From Rhipicephalus microplus (lineage: Eukaryota; Arthropoda; Arachnida; Ixodida; Ixodidae): DNA of 64,000 bases. Every line of letters begins with the position of its first letter. The first letter of the stretch is position 1. The notes under the pieces were generated by a model. That model made no database searches. It was given only the letters and a program-made list of their open reading frames with translations, and had not been told where the DNA came from. Shown here piece by piece: positions 41,799 through 55,800 of the stretch. The stretch spans positions 201,184,692 to 201,248,691 of the forward strand of contig NC_134710.1 in assembly GCF_043290135.1 (NCBI RefSeq). Direction: 5' to 3'. Made by a program: the position numbers and the translations under genes.

Positions 41799-44700
41799 TC
41801 TTAATCGGAAGCACTGAACATTGCAGTATCCAAGAGTCTCTACAAGTGCTTTGAATATGGGTTGTTCTTTTGGTTTCTTTTCACTGCTTACTGCTTTTAC
41901 ACGAAGGGGGTTCAGTTACATTTACGAAGTGTAATTTTTACCCTATAGTCTTTCGACGTGGTGGAAAATGATCATGTTAATAATCGTCTCGATGTCGGCC
42001 GGCCAGTGAGCGTGTCATTGAACGTAATGAAATGTGCAGTTTGCGGACTCGTGTCACTTATATCTTGTTCGGAAGATTAACAACAATTAGGAAAATACGG
42101 TTTCACGAGCATTTGACCTCGAAATCGAGCGCTTAGAACAGATTTGCCTGGTCTATTCAGTGTAACGCATTTTAGCACATATTGATCGCACGTGCTTTCA
42201 CCGTTTTTCTGGAAGCGTGACCGATATGAGAGAGGGTGACGTTAATTCTGCAACTTGTTTTGGCATGTTGTCTACTTTATCCTGTTCTGCCTGACAAATG
42301 ACCATGACAGTTGTTTTGTTTCATGCAAGTATTTGTTGACAGTGAAAAAGCATGCCGACATGTTCATCTACAGAGATTTCCCGCAGGAGCCCTCGTGACG
42401 ACGGCCGACATTTGCTTCTATTATTCACCCGTCAGTCGCGTTCTGAAGGTTAGCGCTTGGTGCGGCTTCTTTGGCAATCGGGATGCTGGCCGCGATGCAC
42501 ATTTATAACGCTTGGTTGTCGCAGCTCGGCCACCTAATCAGCGGGCTTATGATTGGTGGACAAAAAGGACACGTTTGCGCGCCATGGTATGATCTTCATA
42601 TCAGCGCCGCTCTATGCGTGCCCCAAGACGCGTGGCTTGCCCAGCGTGCCCAAGCGAGGAGCCTGGCGCAAGGCCTAAGGGAGCACCTTAGCCGAGCGCG
42701 CAATGAAGTTCTGCAAGATTTACAGTTCTTACTCGAAGCAAGATACGCGCATTGTTACCCCCCCCCCCCTTTTTTTTTTTTCTCAGCGCAAGCCTTCCAC
42801 TTTCCGCCATCTGGCCCCTGCGTGCAGCCCAGTGCGTTCACTCGTTGGCGGTCCAAATTAGGGACTCCTTACGGGCTCCGTGTTGGTTGAAGCGAGATCG
42901 ATGATTCGGGCAAAGAAAGGGTGCGCGCGCGGAAACAGAGAGAAACGAGATTGGCGCCGAGTAAGCAGCCAATTTCTTTCCCTCGCTGCGTGTCTTATTT
43001 ATACCTGCCTGGGTGTTTCATTTTCTCGCGCTCTACTGGTTCTTGCGTCTGGCGATAGTGTTTGCTTTTTTTTCTTTTCCCGCCCGTCCCTTTCGTGCCG
43101 TCCATAAGCCAGGCATTTCCTGTCGGGTCCTTTTTCGTTGCCGCTCTCTTTCAGCACCGTTTTCGCTTGTTCCTGAGCGCGTCTGTCAACGCTATGGGCT
43201 ACCTTTGCTGCTTGGCCGGCCTTCCACGTTTTTTTGCCCCTTTTGTGCCGCTCGTGTGTGTTAGTGCATGTGCCTAGTGCCCCAGGGAAGAAGCGGCACT
43301 GCAGGGGCTGTGATTGCTTCTGGGCTTTCGCGAGCCTTCATCTGGCGCTCTCCCCAAATTTTTTCGCTCTATATATACATACATATATATACGCGTCAGT
43401 TTGTTGCTGCATTTGCGGACGCACGTGGGATGCGCGTTGCCCCCGCGATAGTGTTCGCCATCGGACGTTTCTTTCCTCGCTGCCTGGCATCGCTCACAGC
43501 GGCCGCTGTCGTTTCAGTGAAACGCGCGTGCGCCTTCTAGTTCTAAGAAAAAAAAAAGGGGGGGGGGGGCGAGAAGTTTGCCTCCGTAAGCCTCCAACGA
43601 CAAATGAGCAGGAAACAAAAAAAAATATTTCTTCCAGTTTTGCTATTTTTCCCTAGTTTTTTTTTTCTTGGTTGCATTGTTTTCATGCGAGGCTGCTTGC
43701 CCTTTCGCATGCCCGCTTGTGTGCATATGTAAAACTTCTTGTCGTCCACGTCTGGTGAACGTTGCGAGAAGAAAGGGGAAGTAAAACTAAAATCAACCCT
43801 TTGTTTGGAAACATGCCGGTTGTTCGCGTGCGCTGCCGGTGCGACTTTATTCACAGATTGTATGCATATATATACATTTCGACCTTTTTGCTTTGCTTGG
43901 TGAGGAATGGGAGCTAAGGCAGCGCCGGTGAAGGGAAGCGCGAGAGGGACGAGTGGTAAGCAAAAACAAGGTATTAGTGATCCATGTTCATCTCGCGCTG
44001 TTCACGGTGGGAGGATTAGGGCGAGCATGTCGCAACTCAATTAAAGGTAGTCTCGTCGGCTTTCCGCGGCTGCATACACCATCCTTTTCTTGCTTCCCGA
44101 CGAGATTCCTTGCGACTGCTATATGGGCTGCACGTGTGCGCGCGCAGTGGATAACGAGCACCCGAATAGGCGTCAGCCGCGTGGCGTTGGCTCTCTGTTT
44201 TTTTTTTTTTAATGCTGAATATCCGCTCACACGGATTAACTTATTCTCTTTTAACCCGTCAGCACCGTAGGCCTAGATCTCCTAGTTTTTTTTATTTTTA
44301 TTTTTTTACTTTCATCTAGTTGCGCTGTTCCCTTCTTCCTTACTTCCGTAGCGTGTGCATGCTCTTTCTCTTTTTGTCTCTCATTGCCGTCTCCTCATTT
44401 TGCTCGTGTCTCGCGAGACAGCGCATTTTGGTGCACGCTCGTGTAATGGAAGCCTGGTGGTCGAGTCCGGTGTGGTGCGCTGGCTTGCGAGTTCTTGGTA
44501 GTGCACGGTTCGTTAATCCCTCGCGCAACGAAGCTTCTCCTCGCCCTCTTCCCCCTTCATTTTGCCTCTTTCAACGAAGTGCAGACGTCTGCAGTTGGTT
44601 GTGTCTTTAGTTTTCGTGTTATAGGAAACGTATTTTATCGTTTCCGTGGCCCAACTCCTCCTGTTTACCCAGCGGTGCGCTAAACCACTGTACGGTTCTT

Positions 44701-44800
44701 ACTCTTTTTCTGTGGGAAGGCTCGACGAACTGTGCTCCTTTCGGCGCTTATTTTGCATTCGTATCTTGCTAGCAGCGGGACCTTAGGTCAACCGTCACCT
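41799..44800. other. unassigned DNA with long CpG- and pyrimidine-rich block
   Basis: From about 42400 to 44700 the sequence is CpG-rich with long C/T tracts, including C then T runs at 42757-42780 and A then G runs at 43547-43569. A frame of 139 codons at 42471-42890 has a helix-like stretch (WLAQRAQARSLAQGLREHL) but no recognisable family and runs into the C/T tract. CATTTATAACG at 42498-42508 is TATA-like. I see no convincing exon. Confidence 0.4.
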
Positions 44801-45180
44801 GTGCGTGCGTGTGTGTGCGTGTGTGCGTGTGCGTGCGTGTGTGCGTGTGCGTGTGTGTGCGTGTGTGTGCGTGCGTGTGTGTGTGCGTGTGTGTGCGTGT
44901 GTGTGTGTGTGTGCGTGTGTGTGCGTGTGCGTGTGTGTGCGTGTGCGTGTGTGTGCGTGTGTGTGCGTGCGTGTGTGTGTGCGTGCGTGTGTGTGTGTGC
45001 GTGTGCGTGTGTGTGCGTGTGCGTGTGTGTGCGTGTGTGTGCGTGCGTGTGTGTGTGCGTGTGTGTGCGTGTGTGTGTGTGTGCGTGTGTGTGCGTGTGC
45101 GTGTGTGTGCGTGTGCGTGTGTGTGCGTGTGTGTGCGTGCGTGTGTGTGTGCGTGTGTGTGTGCGTGTGTGTGTGTGTGC

Positions 45181-45214
<34 letters not shown>

Positions 45215-45228
45215 AAGAAAGAGAGAGC
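44801..45228. repeat. GT/GC array with higher-order structure, ending in (GA)n
   Basis: About 400 bp made of GTGTGC, GTGTGTGC and GTGC variants, followed by about 25 bp of imperfect GA. A stretch of about 150 bases from roughly 44837 recurs about 170 bases downstream with nearly the same pattern of C positions. Confidence 0.95.
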
Positions 45229-46506
45229 AGCGCAATCCGTGACAAGGAAGGAATTGGAAATTGCATTGCCACCCGCGGCTTGCTTGCTCCTTTGTATGTG
45301 TGGGGCTTTTCTCGTTAAAAGTTAAGTAACGAGAGGTAACAGAGGCAATCGCCTCCACAGCTTTTTTTTTTTTTTTGGTTGCGGCCAGGAGCCTTAATCA
45401 CGTCTCTACTTGGCCTGCAAGTTCCGTTACGGAAGGATTCATTCATCGTTTGATTAGTTACGCCGAATACGTTGCGTAGGTCTACAAAGCTATACTGATC
45501 TTGCCAGAAAGACCGCATGTTAGAACTGTGATAACTGAATTCGGTCCGTGTGCTTCAGCTACGCAGCCTCGTCGGATGGCAGTGTCGCTCATATAGCTTC
45601 GAGGAGGGGAGAGATATATAGGCCTGTATATGCTGTGTCGCGAGGAAGTTTTGCACGAAGTTGGCGAGCCTTCTGTACACTATAAAAAAAATCGAGTATT
45701 TGGGGAGTGTTTCTGTTGCACAACAATAATCGTCCTCTGCTTCGAGTACTTTAATCGCGCTATCACCATGATTTCAGTAGTTCGCGGTCACGAACGGCGC
45801 GCGGATCACCACTGTGACATAGCATTCTGGACAGCAGAGTGGCCAGCGCAAGGTTTTCAAGAAAGGAAACGTGAGCGAGTCAGATGATGACTATTGTTTA
45901 GTAGCAGAACTACTTCCTGAATACTCCCATTTTTGTCTGGGAGTGTAGGGTGTCCAGGCAGGAAGCTGATTGGCACAGGAAATGACAGGACTGCCGTAGG
46001 AATTGCTGAAGTCAGCTTGTCTCATACATAGTCCAGCTACACATCGCCACACAGTCTGTATGTGCTATATAGGCTTATCTCGGCCGACAAGCTCTGGTCG
46101 GGCTGCATTTAACCGTTTTGAACCGCTTGCGTTCGGCGACACTGCAATTGTGGCTGGTTTGGTGTGTCAACGCGCTTTCGTGCTCCGGCACGTCAGGATG
46201 ACGGACATAGTGCCCATGATTATTTTCTTATTCTTGATTTTTCGTATTTTTGTGTGTATCTTGCACAGTACTCTAATAATGTTGGAATATCCGGCTTCAA
46301 CGTAGCCTACCTTCCCACATTTTGCCAAATATAAATAAAAAGAACATTTTGTGATTTGGCTGCTCACATGAACGTTTTGTATCGAAGCGATGAGGGCATC
46401 TAAACGCGCAGTGCGAAGCACTTTGCAGGAGACGCAGAAGAGCGCTGACCTCTTTCGTTCCATATTTCAAGAATTTTCGATCTCAGAATGCAGAACAGTT
46501 GCATCG
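45229..46506. other. anonymous DNA
   Basis: No supported gene. A frame of 100 codons at 46003-46305 has a hydrophobic stretch (MIIFLFLIFRIFVCIL) but no start context or splice evidence. Confidence 0.4.
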
Positions 46507-46580
46507 TGGTTTTTTATTTATTTATTTATTCATTTATTTGTTTATTTGTTTATTTAATAAAAGTACTTTTACGACGCGTG
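46507..46580. repeat. (TTTA)n-rich tract
   Basis: A run of imperfect TTTA/TTTG units just upstream of a Ruka copy. It may be a reverse-oriented LINE tail. Confidence 0.7.
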
Positions 46581-46823
46581 CCCCGCCGTGGTGACCTAGT
46601 GGCTGTGAGATACTCGGCTGATGACCCACAGGTCGCGGGATCAAATCTCGGCTGCGGCGGCTGAATTTTCGATGAAGGTGGAAATGCTGTAGGCCCGTGT
46701 GCTGACATTTGGGTGCCCGTTGAAGAACCCCAGGTGGTCGAAATTTCCGGAGACCTCCACTACGGCGTCTCTCATAACGATATGGTGGTTTTGAGACGCT
46801 AAACCCCACGTATCAATCAATCA
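46581..46823 (+). mobile_element. Ruka-type SINE, full length, plus strand
   Basis: Head CCCCGCCGTGGTGACCTAG with a small insertion in the A-box region, degenerate B box GGGATCAAATCTC, complete core and ATCAATCAATCAA tail. Target-site duplications are unclear, with only a weak ACGCG shared by the flanks. Confidence 0.92.
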
Positions 46824-47448
46824 ACGCGAGGACACTGCAGAAAAGTGTGGTGGGAAAACGTGTAGCCTGCGCAGTTAGAAAAGAAAAAAAAAGTTAAAGA
46901 GCATTTTACAAAGCGGGAATGAAATCTTGGTCATCCATTCGCAGTTAAGGTGGGAAGGTGGATCCAGGTGACGCTTGTCTTCAGAATGAAAAAAAAAATG
47001 AATACACATTTTGGTGCGACGAGATGGTAGGGCAATCTTATTAATAGCAATGCTCCATCGTTGCCAATGTGTAACTAGGCGAAAAAAAAAACTAACAAGG
47101 TGCCCTTCAAATAGCTGTTATAGGGTTATCTTTTGTGCAATAGAGTAAGGCGATATTATTTTCTACGAAACGAAAGGTCAGGAAACTTTAGGTGGCCCTT
47201 CATCGACGTGACGATGAGATGATGTGAATAATTTGCAAAAATCAAACGCACTGATCGATTATGAATGGTTTGGATAGCTTGAATGAAGGTAGTATAAGTA
47301 TTCAGTATCATATGGCGTATGTGGAGGCTGCTGGCGAGCGCGCCCAGAATTCGTCAAATGTTACTTTTAGGAACTTCGATGCAGTAAAAAGTAAATAAAT
47401 AATTGACACTGATAACTGCACGCAATATTAGCCGCACATTCAACGTGC
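46824..47448. other. anonymous DNA
   Basis: Contains several short A runs. No gene or repeat is recognised. Confidence 0.5.
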
Positions 47449-49225
47449 CATCATCATCACCAGCAGCAACAGCCGCAGCCTGACTACGCCCGCTGCAGGA
47501 AAAAAGCCCATGTTCCGCCAGTCAGCTCGGTTCTGTGCTTGCTGCTGCTAATATATACCTGCAAGCTTCCCAATCTTATCTGCACACCTAACTTTCTGTC
47601 TCCCCCTCACCCCCTTGCTTTCACTGGTATTCATCCCGCCAGCTACCCTAAATGACCAGCCGTTATCCTGTCTACGCGCTACATGCCAGGCCCATGTCCA
47701 TTTCTTCTTCTTTATTTCAACAACGATATCCTTAACCCCGGTTTGTTCCCTTTCCCACTCTGCTCTCTTCTTGTGCATTAAAGTTACACCTATTATTGTC
47801 CTTTCCATTGCTCACTGCGTCGTCCTCAACTTAAGTTAAACCCTCTTTGTAAGCCTTCAAGTTTCTGCTCCGTAGGCAAGTACCAGCAAGATGCAGCTAC
47901 TATATACGTTCCTCTTGAGGGTTAGTGGCAATCTACCAGTCATGATTTGAGAGCGCTTGCCAAATGTGCTCCACCCCATTCTTATTCTTCTAGTTACTTC
48001 AATTTCATGGTTGCGCTTCGCGGCTGTTTCCTGTACTAAGTAGACGTAGTCTTTTACAACTTCAAGTCCACTATTACTTATCTCGAAGTGTTGTTTTTTT
48101 TTCGAGGTTGTTGTACATTACTTTCATTTTCTGCAGAAAAATTTTAAGACCTACCTTTCTGCTCTATTTGTTTAATTCCATAATCATGAGTTGAAATTCG
48201 TCCCCTGAGTTACTCAGCAATGCAATGTCATCAGCAAAGCGCAGGTTACTAAGGTACTCTCCGTTAAATCGTATTCCTAACTTAACTCTTCCCATTCTAG
48301 GCCTCTGAAAACCTCCTGTAAACACGCGATGTAAACACCTCCGTAATAGCATTGGCGAGATTGTATCCCCCTGCCTTACACCCTTTTTGATTGGTATTTT
48401 GTTACATTTCTTATGCAGCATCATGGGAGCAGTTGATCCTCTGTATATTTCTTCCAGGATGTTAATGTATGCTTCATCGACTACTTGATTCCGCAGTGTC
48501 TGCATGACTGCTGATATCTCTATTGAATCAAACGCCTTATTGTAATCTGTAAAGCATAGTGGTTGGCTGTATTCTTAGCATTTCTCTATTACATGATTGA
48601 TAGTATGAATGTGGTCTACTGTTGAGTAACCTGTCTGAAATCCTGGTTGTTCTTTTAGTTGATTGAATTCTAATGTTTTTTGAACTCTTTTAGCAATTAC
48701 CTTTGTAAATAGCTTGTATACTACGGAGAGCAAGCTGATCGGCCTTTCATTCTTCAGGTCCTTGTCATCTCCTTTCTTATGTATTAAGATGATATTAACA
48801 TTCTTCCAAGATTCTGGTACTTTTCCCGTCAAGAGACATTATACGTAAACAGGGTTGCTAGTTTTCCCAACACAATATGTTCTCCGTCTTTCAGCAGATC
48901 TCATGTCACCTGATCCTCCCCAGCAGCTTTGCCTCTTTGCATTCCATCCAATGCTTTTCTGACTTTTTCGGTCATTACTGGTGGGATGTCATTTGGGTTA
49001 CTGCTAACTCATACATTATGGTCGTGGTGGTTCCGGCTACTGTACAAATCTCTGTAAAACTCCTCTGCTATTTGAACTATCCTATCGATATTGATAGTTA
49101 CTTTGCCTTCCTTGTTCCTTAATGCATATATCTGGTTTTTGCCTATCCCAAGTTTCCTCTTCACAGCTTTGACGTTTCCTCCGTTATGTAAAGCATGTCC
49201 AGTTTTCTCCATGGTATACCTTCTT
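47449..49225 (-). mobile_element. RTE-like non-LTR retrotransposon, minus strand, decayed
   Basis: Minus-strand pieces give an RTE-type reverse transcriptase in order: KRKLGIGKNQIYALRNKEGK; IILIHKKGDDKDLKNERPIS; LLSVVYKLFTKVIAKRVQ; QPGFQTGYSTVDHIHTINHV; KKGVRQGDTISP; FADDIALLSNS at about 48220-48240; and a WTWAWHVARRQDNGW block in the C-terminal part. The catalytic FADD is kept. The 3' end is a short (GAT)n tail, seen as CATCATCATCACC on the plus strand. The endonuclease domain is absent and stops or frameshifts separate the pieces. It is the same family as the copy at 16376-17957 and better preserved. Confidence 0.9.
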
Positions 49226-49736
49226 AAATCAGATACATTCTACACGTATATTCCACTTAATATTAGAATAGACATGCTGTATCGTACTTCAACCACTGTT
49301 GGTTCATGAATACAGAGGAGTGTTTACAGGGTTCAGCCGCCGTCCTGTTTGTTTCGCAAAATTGAGAGCTAATTAGCTTCAGAGCGCCTGTCTCTTCGTC
49401 GACTGACAGGAAAATACCTCGGCCGTTACTTCTCGTGTTGTTCAGTCTCAGAGGTTTTGTTTTCTTTAGTAATTTCGCAGTGTCTTCGCAATGCTGCTCG
49501 AATAACGGCTGCCACCAGAGGCCTATCAAGTTCTTGAAAACAGTCGTGGACACAGGCGTGCTACCACAAAAGAGCGGCCAAGCCCGCGATATTGGGAAAT
49601 GGTTGCGCAGCTAGCTTTGGTAACAGTCATGAGAGTAGCACTGATAGTACCTCCTACTGGCGCTGGTTATAACGTTCCGGGGGAGTGCCTGGCGATATCA
49701 AAATGATAGCACCAGATAGCAAAACAAAGTGAAAGC

Positions 49737-49782
<46 letters not shown>

Positions 49783-50202
49783 AGTACAAATGAACATTGC
49801 AAAAACATACGAAAGGTTGCACGAGATAACGTGCCTTGACTTAGCCGCATAATTAATTTCTACACATTTATTTAAATTTAGGCATACCGAGAATTGTCCA
49901 AACGAGGTACGTACTACGCAACTGAAAGCCATAAAGTTTCTCCTCTATCAAATAGCCTTCCTGATTCTCCTTGTGCAGGCAGCAAGCGCTTCAAATATGT
50001 GCTTCTCTATAGATATAAAGGGGTAGGTATCGTTGTAGCGTCACCTCTGAAACCGCAACATGTTCAAACTACCCCCCCCCCCCCCATTTTTTCTTTGAAT
50101 GTTCTCTCGCAATAAATAATTCACTTATTTTGTTTATTTATTTACACATACTAATGTCTCAGTTTTTTAGACAAAGCAGGAGGGAATACAAATGCTCGTT
50201 GT
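49226..50202. other. anonymous DNA with a (GA)n run
   Basis: No supported gene. The only structure is the GA array and a C run at 50071-50084. Confidence 0.5.
49737..49781. repeat. (GA)n microsatellite
   Basis: About 45 bp of GA with one early interruption. Confidence 0.97.
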
Positions 50203-50446
50203 GATAATAATTGTTGGGGTTCAACGTCCCAAAACCACCATACGATTATGAGAGGCGCCGTATAGTGGAGGGCTCCGGAAATTTCGATCACCAGGGGTTT
50301 TTTCGATCACCTGGAGCACTTAGTAAATCGACGTACTCGGGCGTCAAGCATTTTCGCCCTCATTGAAAATGCCGTCGTCGCGGCCTGGATTCGATCCCGC
50401 GATATGCGGATCAGCAGTCGAGCACTAGTCTATGCACCGTGGCGCG
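50203..50446 (-). mobile_element. diverged Ruka-related SINE, minus strand
   Basis: Nearly complete on the minus strand, with GATTCGATCCCGCG as B box and CACCGTGGCGCG as head. The core holds a short internal duplication of CGATCACC...GGGGTTTTTT type at about 50285-50315, and the usual AACGTGCACCC is destroyed. Confidence 0.88.
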
Positions 50447-50544
50447 TCTCTCTCGTTATAGCTGCCCCGCAATGTTGCGCAGTCACTCGGCGATCCATTC
50501 AGTGAAGCATCTGAAAGGCAGTCGCGAACAAAGCCGGGTGAAAT

Positions 50545-51350
50545 ATTTTACAGCGAAAACTGTTATGAGATCAGAACATGGGTCATGCGTGGCGCTGTAG
50601 TTGTCACCGCCGCCGTCTGTAAGTAGTATCGAACGAAAAAAAAAAAAAAAACGCCAATGACGGGATACGAACCAGGGTCCGCTGCGTGTCAGCCCAGTAT
50701 TTTACCACTTTATTGGTAGAATACTGGACGAGCTCCAAGCACTAGCATGGCTCATGATCTACGCCAGTGCTTGGAACTCTTAACTAACCTTAGGCAGGCT
50801 TGATGTCAGGAAAAAAATCGCGTTAATATGAGTAATAAAGCATTTTAGAACATCAGAGGAACAGCCAGGCGTCACACAATGCGGAATGCGTAACAAGTAG
50901 GTCGTCCATGGCTCCAACACATTATAGAAAACTTGTTCTTGAACACCTAATAACTGTAGGCCCGTGTGCTCAGATTTGGGTACACGTTAAAGAATCCCAG
51001 GTGTTTGAAATTTACGGAGCCCTCCACTACGGCGTCTTTCATAATCGTATGTTTGTTTCGGGACGTTAAACCTCACATATCAATCACCTATTAACTGTGG
51101 CACATACCTATTTCAAGCATATTTCTTCATCGTCGTCAGCACCTGCACGAAAAAATAGCACAAAATTTCTAACAAGTGTGTAGCGGATACAACTCTCTCT
51201 AAAGAATGATGAAGGATAGCATATTGAATGCTTGGCAACTACACAAAATTCATGATTATTTATGATGTAGTGGGTACCCAGCAGTGTGTTTGTAGCATCC
51301 AGAAGAGTGTTTAGAAATATTTTCTCAAGAATAATTTACAAAAATCAATA
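50545..51350 (-). repeat. composite tRNA-SINE repeat, copy C (minus)
   Basis: Shares with copy A the AGCGAAAACTGTTATGAGAT start, CACCGCCGCCGTCTG, an A run before the tRNA-like segment, GTCACACAATGCGGAATGCG, and the GTGTAGCGGATAC and ATGATGAAGGATAGCAT motifs in the same order. The tRNA-like part at 50660-50730 contains an extra inverted repeat, AGTATTTTACCA/TGGTAGAATACT. A truncated Ruka is nested inside. Confidence 0.72.
50958..51084 (+). mobile_element. 5'-truncated Ruka nested in composite repeat copy C
   Basis: Starts at AGGCCCGTGTGCTCAG, in the middle of the element, and ends with the ATATCAAT tail. Target-site duplications are CACCTAATAACTGT at 50944-50957 and CACCTATTAACTGT at 51085-51098, one mismatch in 14. 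Confidence 0.95.
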
Positions 51351-51380
51351 TTTTCGTTGTTATTTTTTTGGCTAGTATTT

Positions 51381-53848
<2,468 letters not shown>

Positions 53849-54278
53849 CTTATTATAGTTTGGGAGTTTCAGTTAGCTTGTGTATGTTTTCTCTTTTTGT
53901 GTGTCTGTGCATATGACGTACATCTATATTAGTTGTTTTTTTTTTTCACGTTGTCTAAAAAAAGTTGGTTCACCTATGATACTGTTTTGAAAGTGCCTAT
54001 GCTTTATTCCGATCGATAAAATTTCGTGCCTCTGATAGGAATGACGAGCCACAAGAGAGGGCGTTTACATTACTTATGGCTCGGCCCGTCTTCATGTTAT
54101 TTTATCGACGTGTGCGAACCCTCGTGATGTTAGCAACTGCAGCGGTGGCGTGCTCACTGTGTTGTAACTGCTGGCCGGCCTCATGGTAAAGGTCGGCAAT
54201 TGCTTCGACTCAGCACTTCTTGCTAATGATGCCGGGGCATTCACCACCTCTCTCACTTATCAGTTAGACTTAGAAATC
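53849..54278. other. anonymous DNA
   Basis: No gene or repeat is recognised. Confidence 0.5.
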
Positions 54279-54281
54279 TAA

Positions 54282-54501
54282 CCCCCGTATTCGAAAACGC
54301 TCCTCGACTCGAATTTCATCCTTCACTTGACAGAGTTGAGCACTGCGCTGCTGTTTGACTGAAAAATTACGCTGTGCTTTCTTATAATCTAGAGAATATC
54401 GCTGATGTGCAGTCACTTGCTCTGCCTACAGACGGCGCTTCCATCGACTTTCTCAAGTTAAGGTGAAGATTTGAGTTAAGGGACGTTAAAGAATACGGGG
54501 G
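54282..54501. mobile_element. non-autonomous DNA transposon (MITE) with long TIRs
   Basis: The ends are CCCCCGTATTCGAAAACG and the reverse complement CCCCCGTATTCTTTAACG. Inverted similarity continues for about 50 bases into the element. The flanks are TAA at 54279-54281 and TAA at 54502-54504, a 3-bp duplication of the TWA type used by PIF/Harbinger transposons. At 220 bp it has no coding capacity. I also remember this sequence as a recurrent tick repeat. The Harbinger assignment rests on the duplication only. Confidence 0.75.
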
Positions 54502-54504
54502 TAA

Positions 54505-55219
54505 GAAGCCGACAAGCTTCCTTGCAATCGATCAATCTAAAGGAATTTACCTTTTCTTCTCGCTCCTTACATGGTAGGAACATGACCTCTCAAGTGATAC
54601 TCACTGCCTCAGCAAACTCGATTTCTATGGCGCTGTGCAATTTAATTTAGGAGTACTGTTATTGCGATGGCTCAGTGCAACAGCGGTCGTTTTTGTCTTT
54701 CTCTTTATGAGTAGAATGCCCAGACGCTGCGTGACATTGTTCAGCGTGCACTCCAATGACGGCTGGAAAGTTCACGATCTTCTGACAAAATTCAAAATAA
54801 TATACTTTGTGGTTCGTAACAATTAAGCTAAGAAAATGGTAGCTATTTGTGGGCACAAGTATATGTATTTGTGTGCGCTACATATTTGAAAGTGATTTTT
54901 TTGTTAAAACAGTGACTATATGGGCCGGGAACTGCAGAAACAATTTGTTCAATCAAAATATCCAAAAGTTGTGTCCAATTCAGATATGAAATCTTTTTTC
55001 AAATACACGTGCTCTTGAAAGCTCTCTAAAGAAAACGCTGTAGAACCAATGATAAATTCCCATTAGCTCAACGTTTACCGAATGTCACTGTCTGCAAACA
55101 ACGGTTGCTAATTCCGTGTGATTTGCGTGTCTTGTCTTTGACTAAGTTGGAGTAAATGCGGCCACTGCGCGAGTTATCGAGACAAGTGCGGAATGAGTAT
55201 CATTCAGTGTGCGACAAAA
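54505..55219. other. anonymous DNA
   Basis: A frame of 63 codons at 54635-54826 is unrecognised. No repeat is seen. Confidence 0.5.
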
Positions 55220-55800
55220 CCAGGCGGGCTGGTTTGTGTTGATGCCGGGTGGCCTGCCCGACAGCAGTGCATATACTCTCTTAATAAATGCACCATTTAC
55301 GGCGCAGTATGAAAAATGTGGGAAAATGTTGTGTATTCGATCCCGCTGTCCTGCGGAAAAATATACGTAAGCCAAACAGTTAGGTGCGTACACACAAGGT
55401 TGAAGGAGCACGAGTATAATGTGAAGAACACTATTAGCTGCCATGCACCTTGGCACCCATTGTAGGGGTTGTGGCTGCATACCGCAGTTTCGCGACACTA
55501 AGGTCCTTGCGAGGCACTAAGAAAGGAAAACTAGGGAGATAATGGAAGCGGCTGAAATTGCACGCCTTAAAGATCAATGCCTTAGCAGGGCGTCTGTAAT
55601 CCTCTCTCAAAAAGATTGATTTCTTATTTTGAGATGAACACGTGCGCGGTGACACAGAGTGGCGACACGGTGATAATCGTGCGACATTTTTAATATTGTG
55701 GTAGACACGTGTTATTTGCCTGCCATGATATATATGTGTTCGCATTTCTAAACAAAGATTAGTTGTAAGTCAGCGCTCTGTCCTGTCTCCTCCTTTCTTT
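55220..55800 (+). mobile_element. Penelope-like element, GIY-YIG endonuclease end
   Basis: The plus strand encodes, in two frames, the C-terminal endonuclease of a Penelope-like element. The first frame (from about 55331) reads YSIPLSCGKIYVSQTVRC and then RLKEHEYNVKNTIS, the counterpart of the GIY...YIG and arginine helix. After a frameshift near 55440 come HLGTHCRGCGC and then RDTKVLARH, a stop, and REIMEAAEIARLKDQCLS. The expected glycine of the YVGQTG-type motif is changed twice (YVSQTV). The reverse transcriptase domain is missing upstream. The 3' flank has a GTCAGCGCTCTGTCCTGTCT tail I associate with tick Penelope elements. Confidence 0.85.

Noticed and set aside
44732..45358. ORFs of up to 197 codons on both strands
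   Set aside because: They translate the GT/GC array (CV/VC and HT/TH repeats); no unique-sequence coding support.
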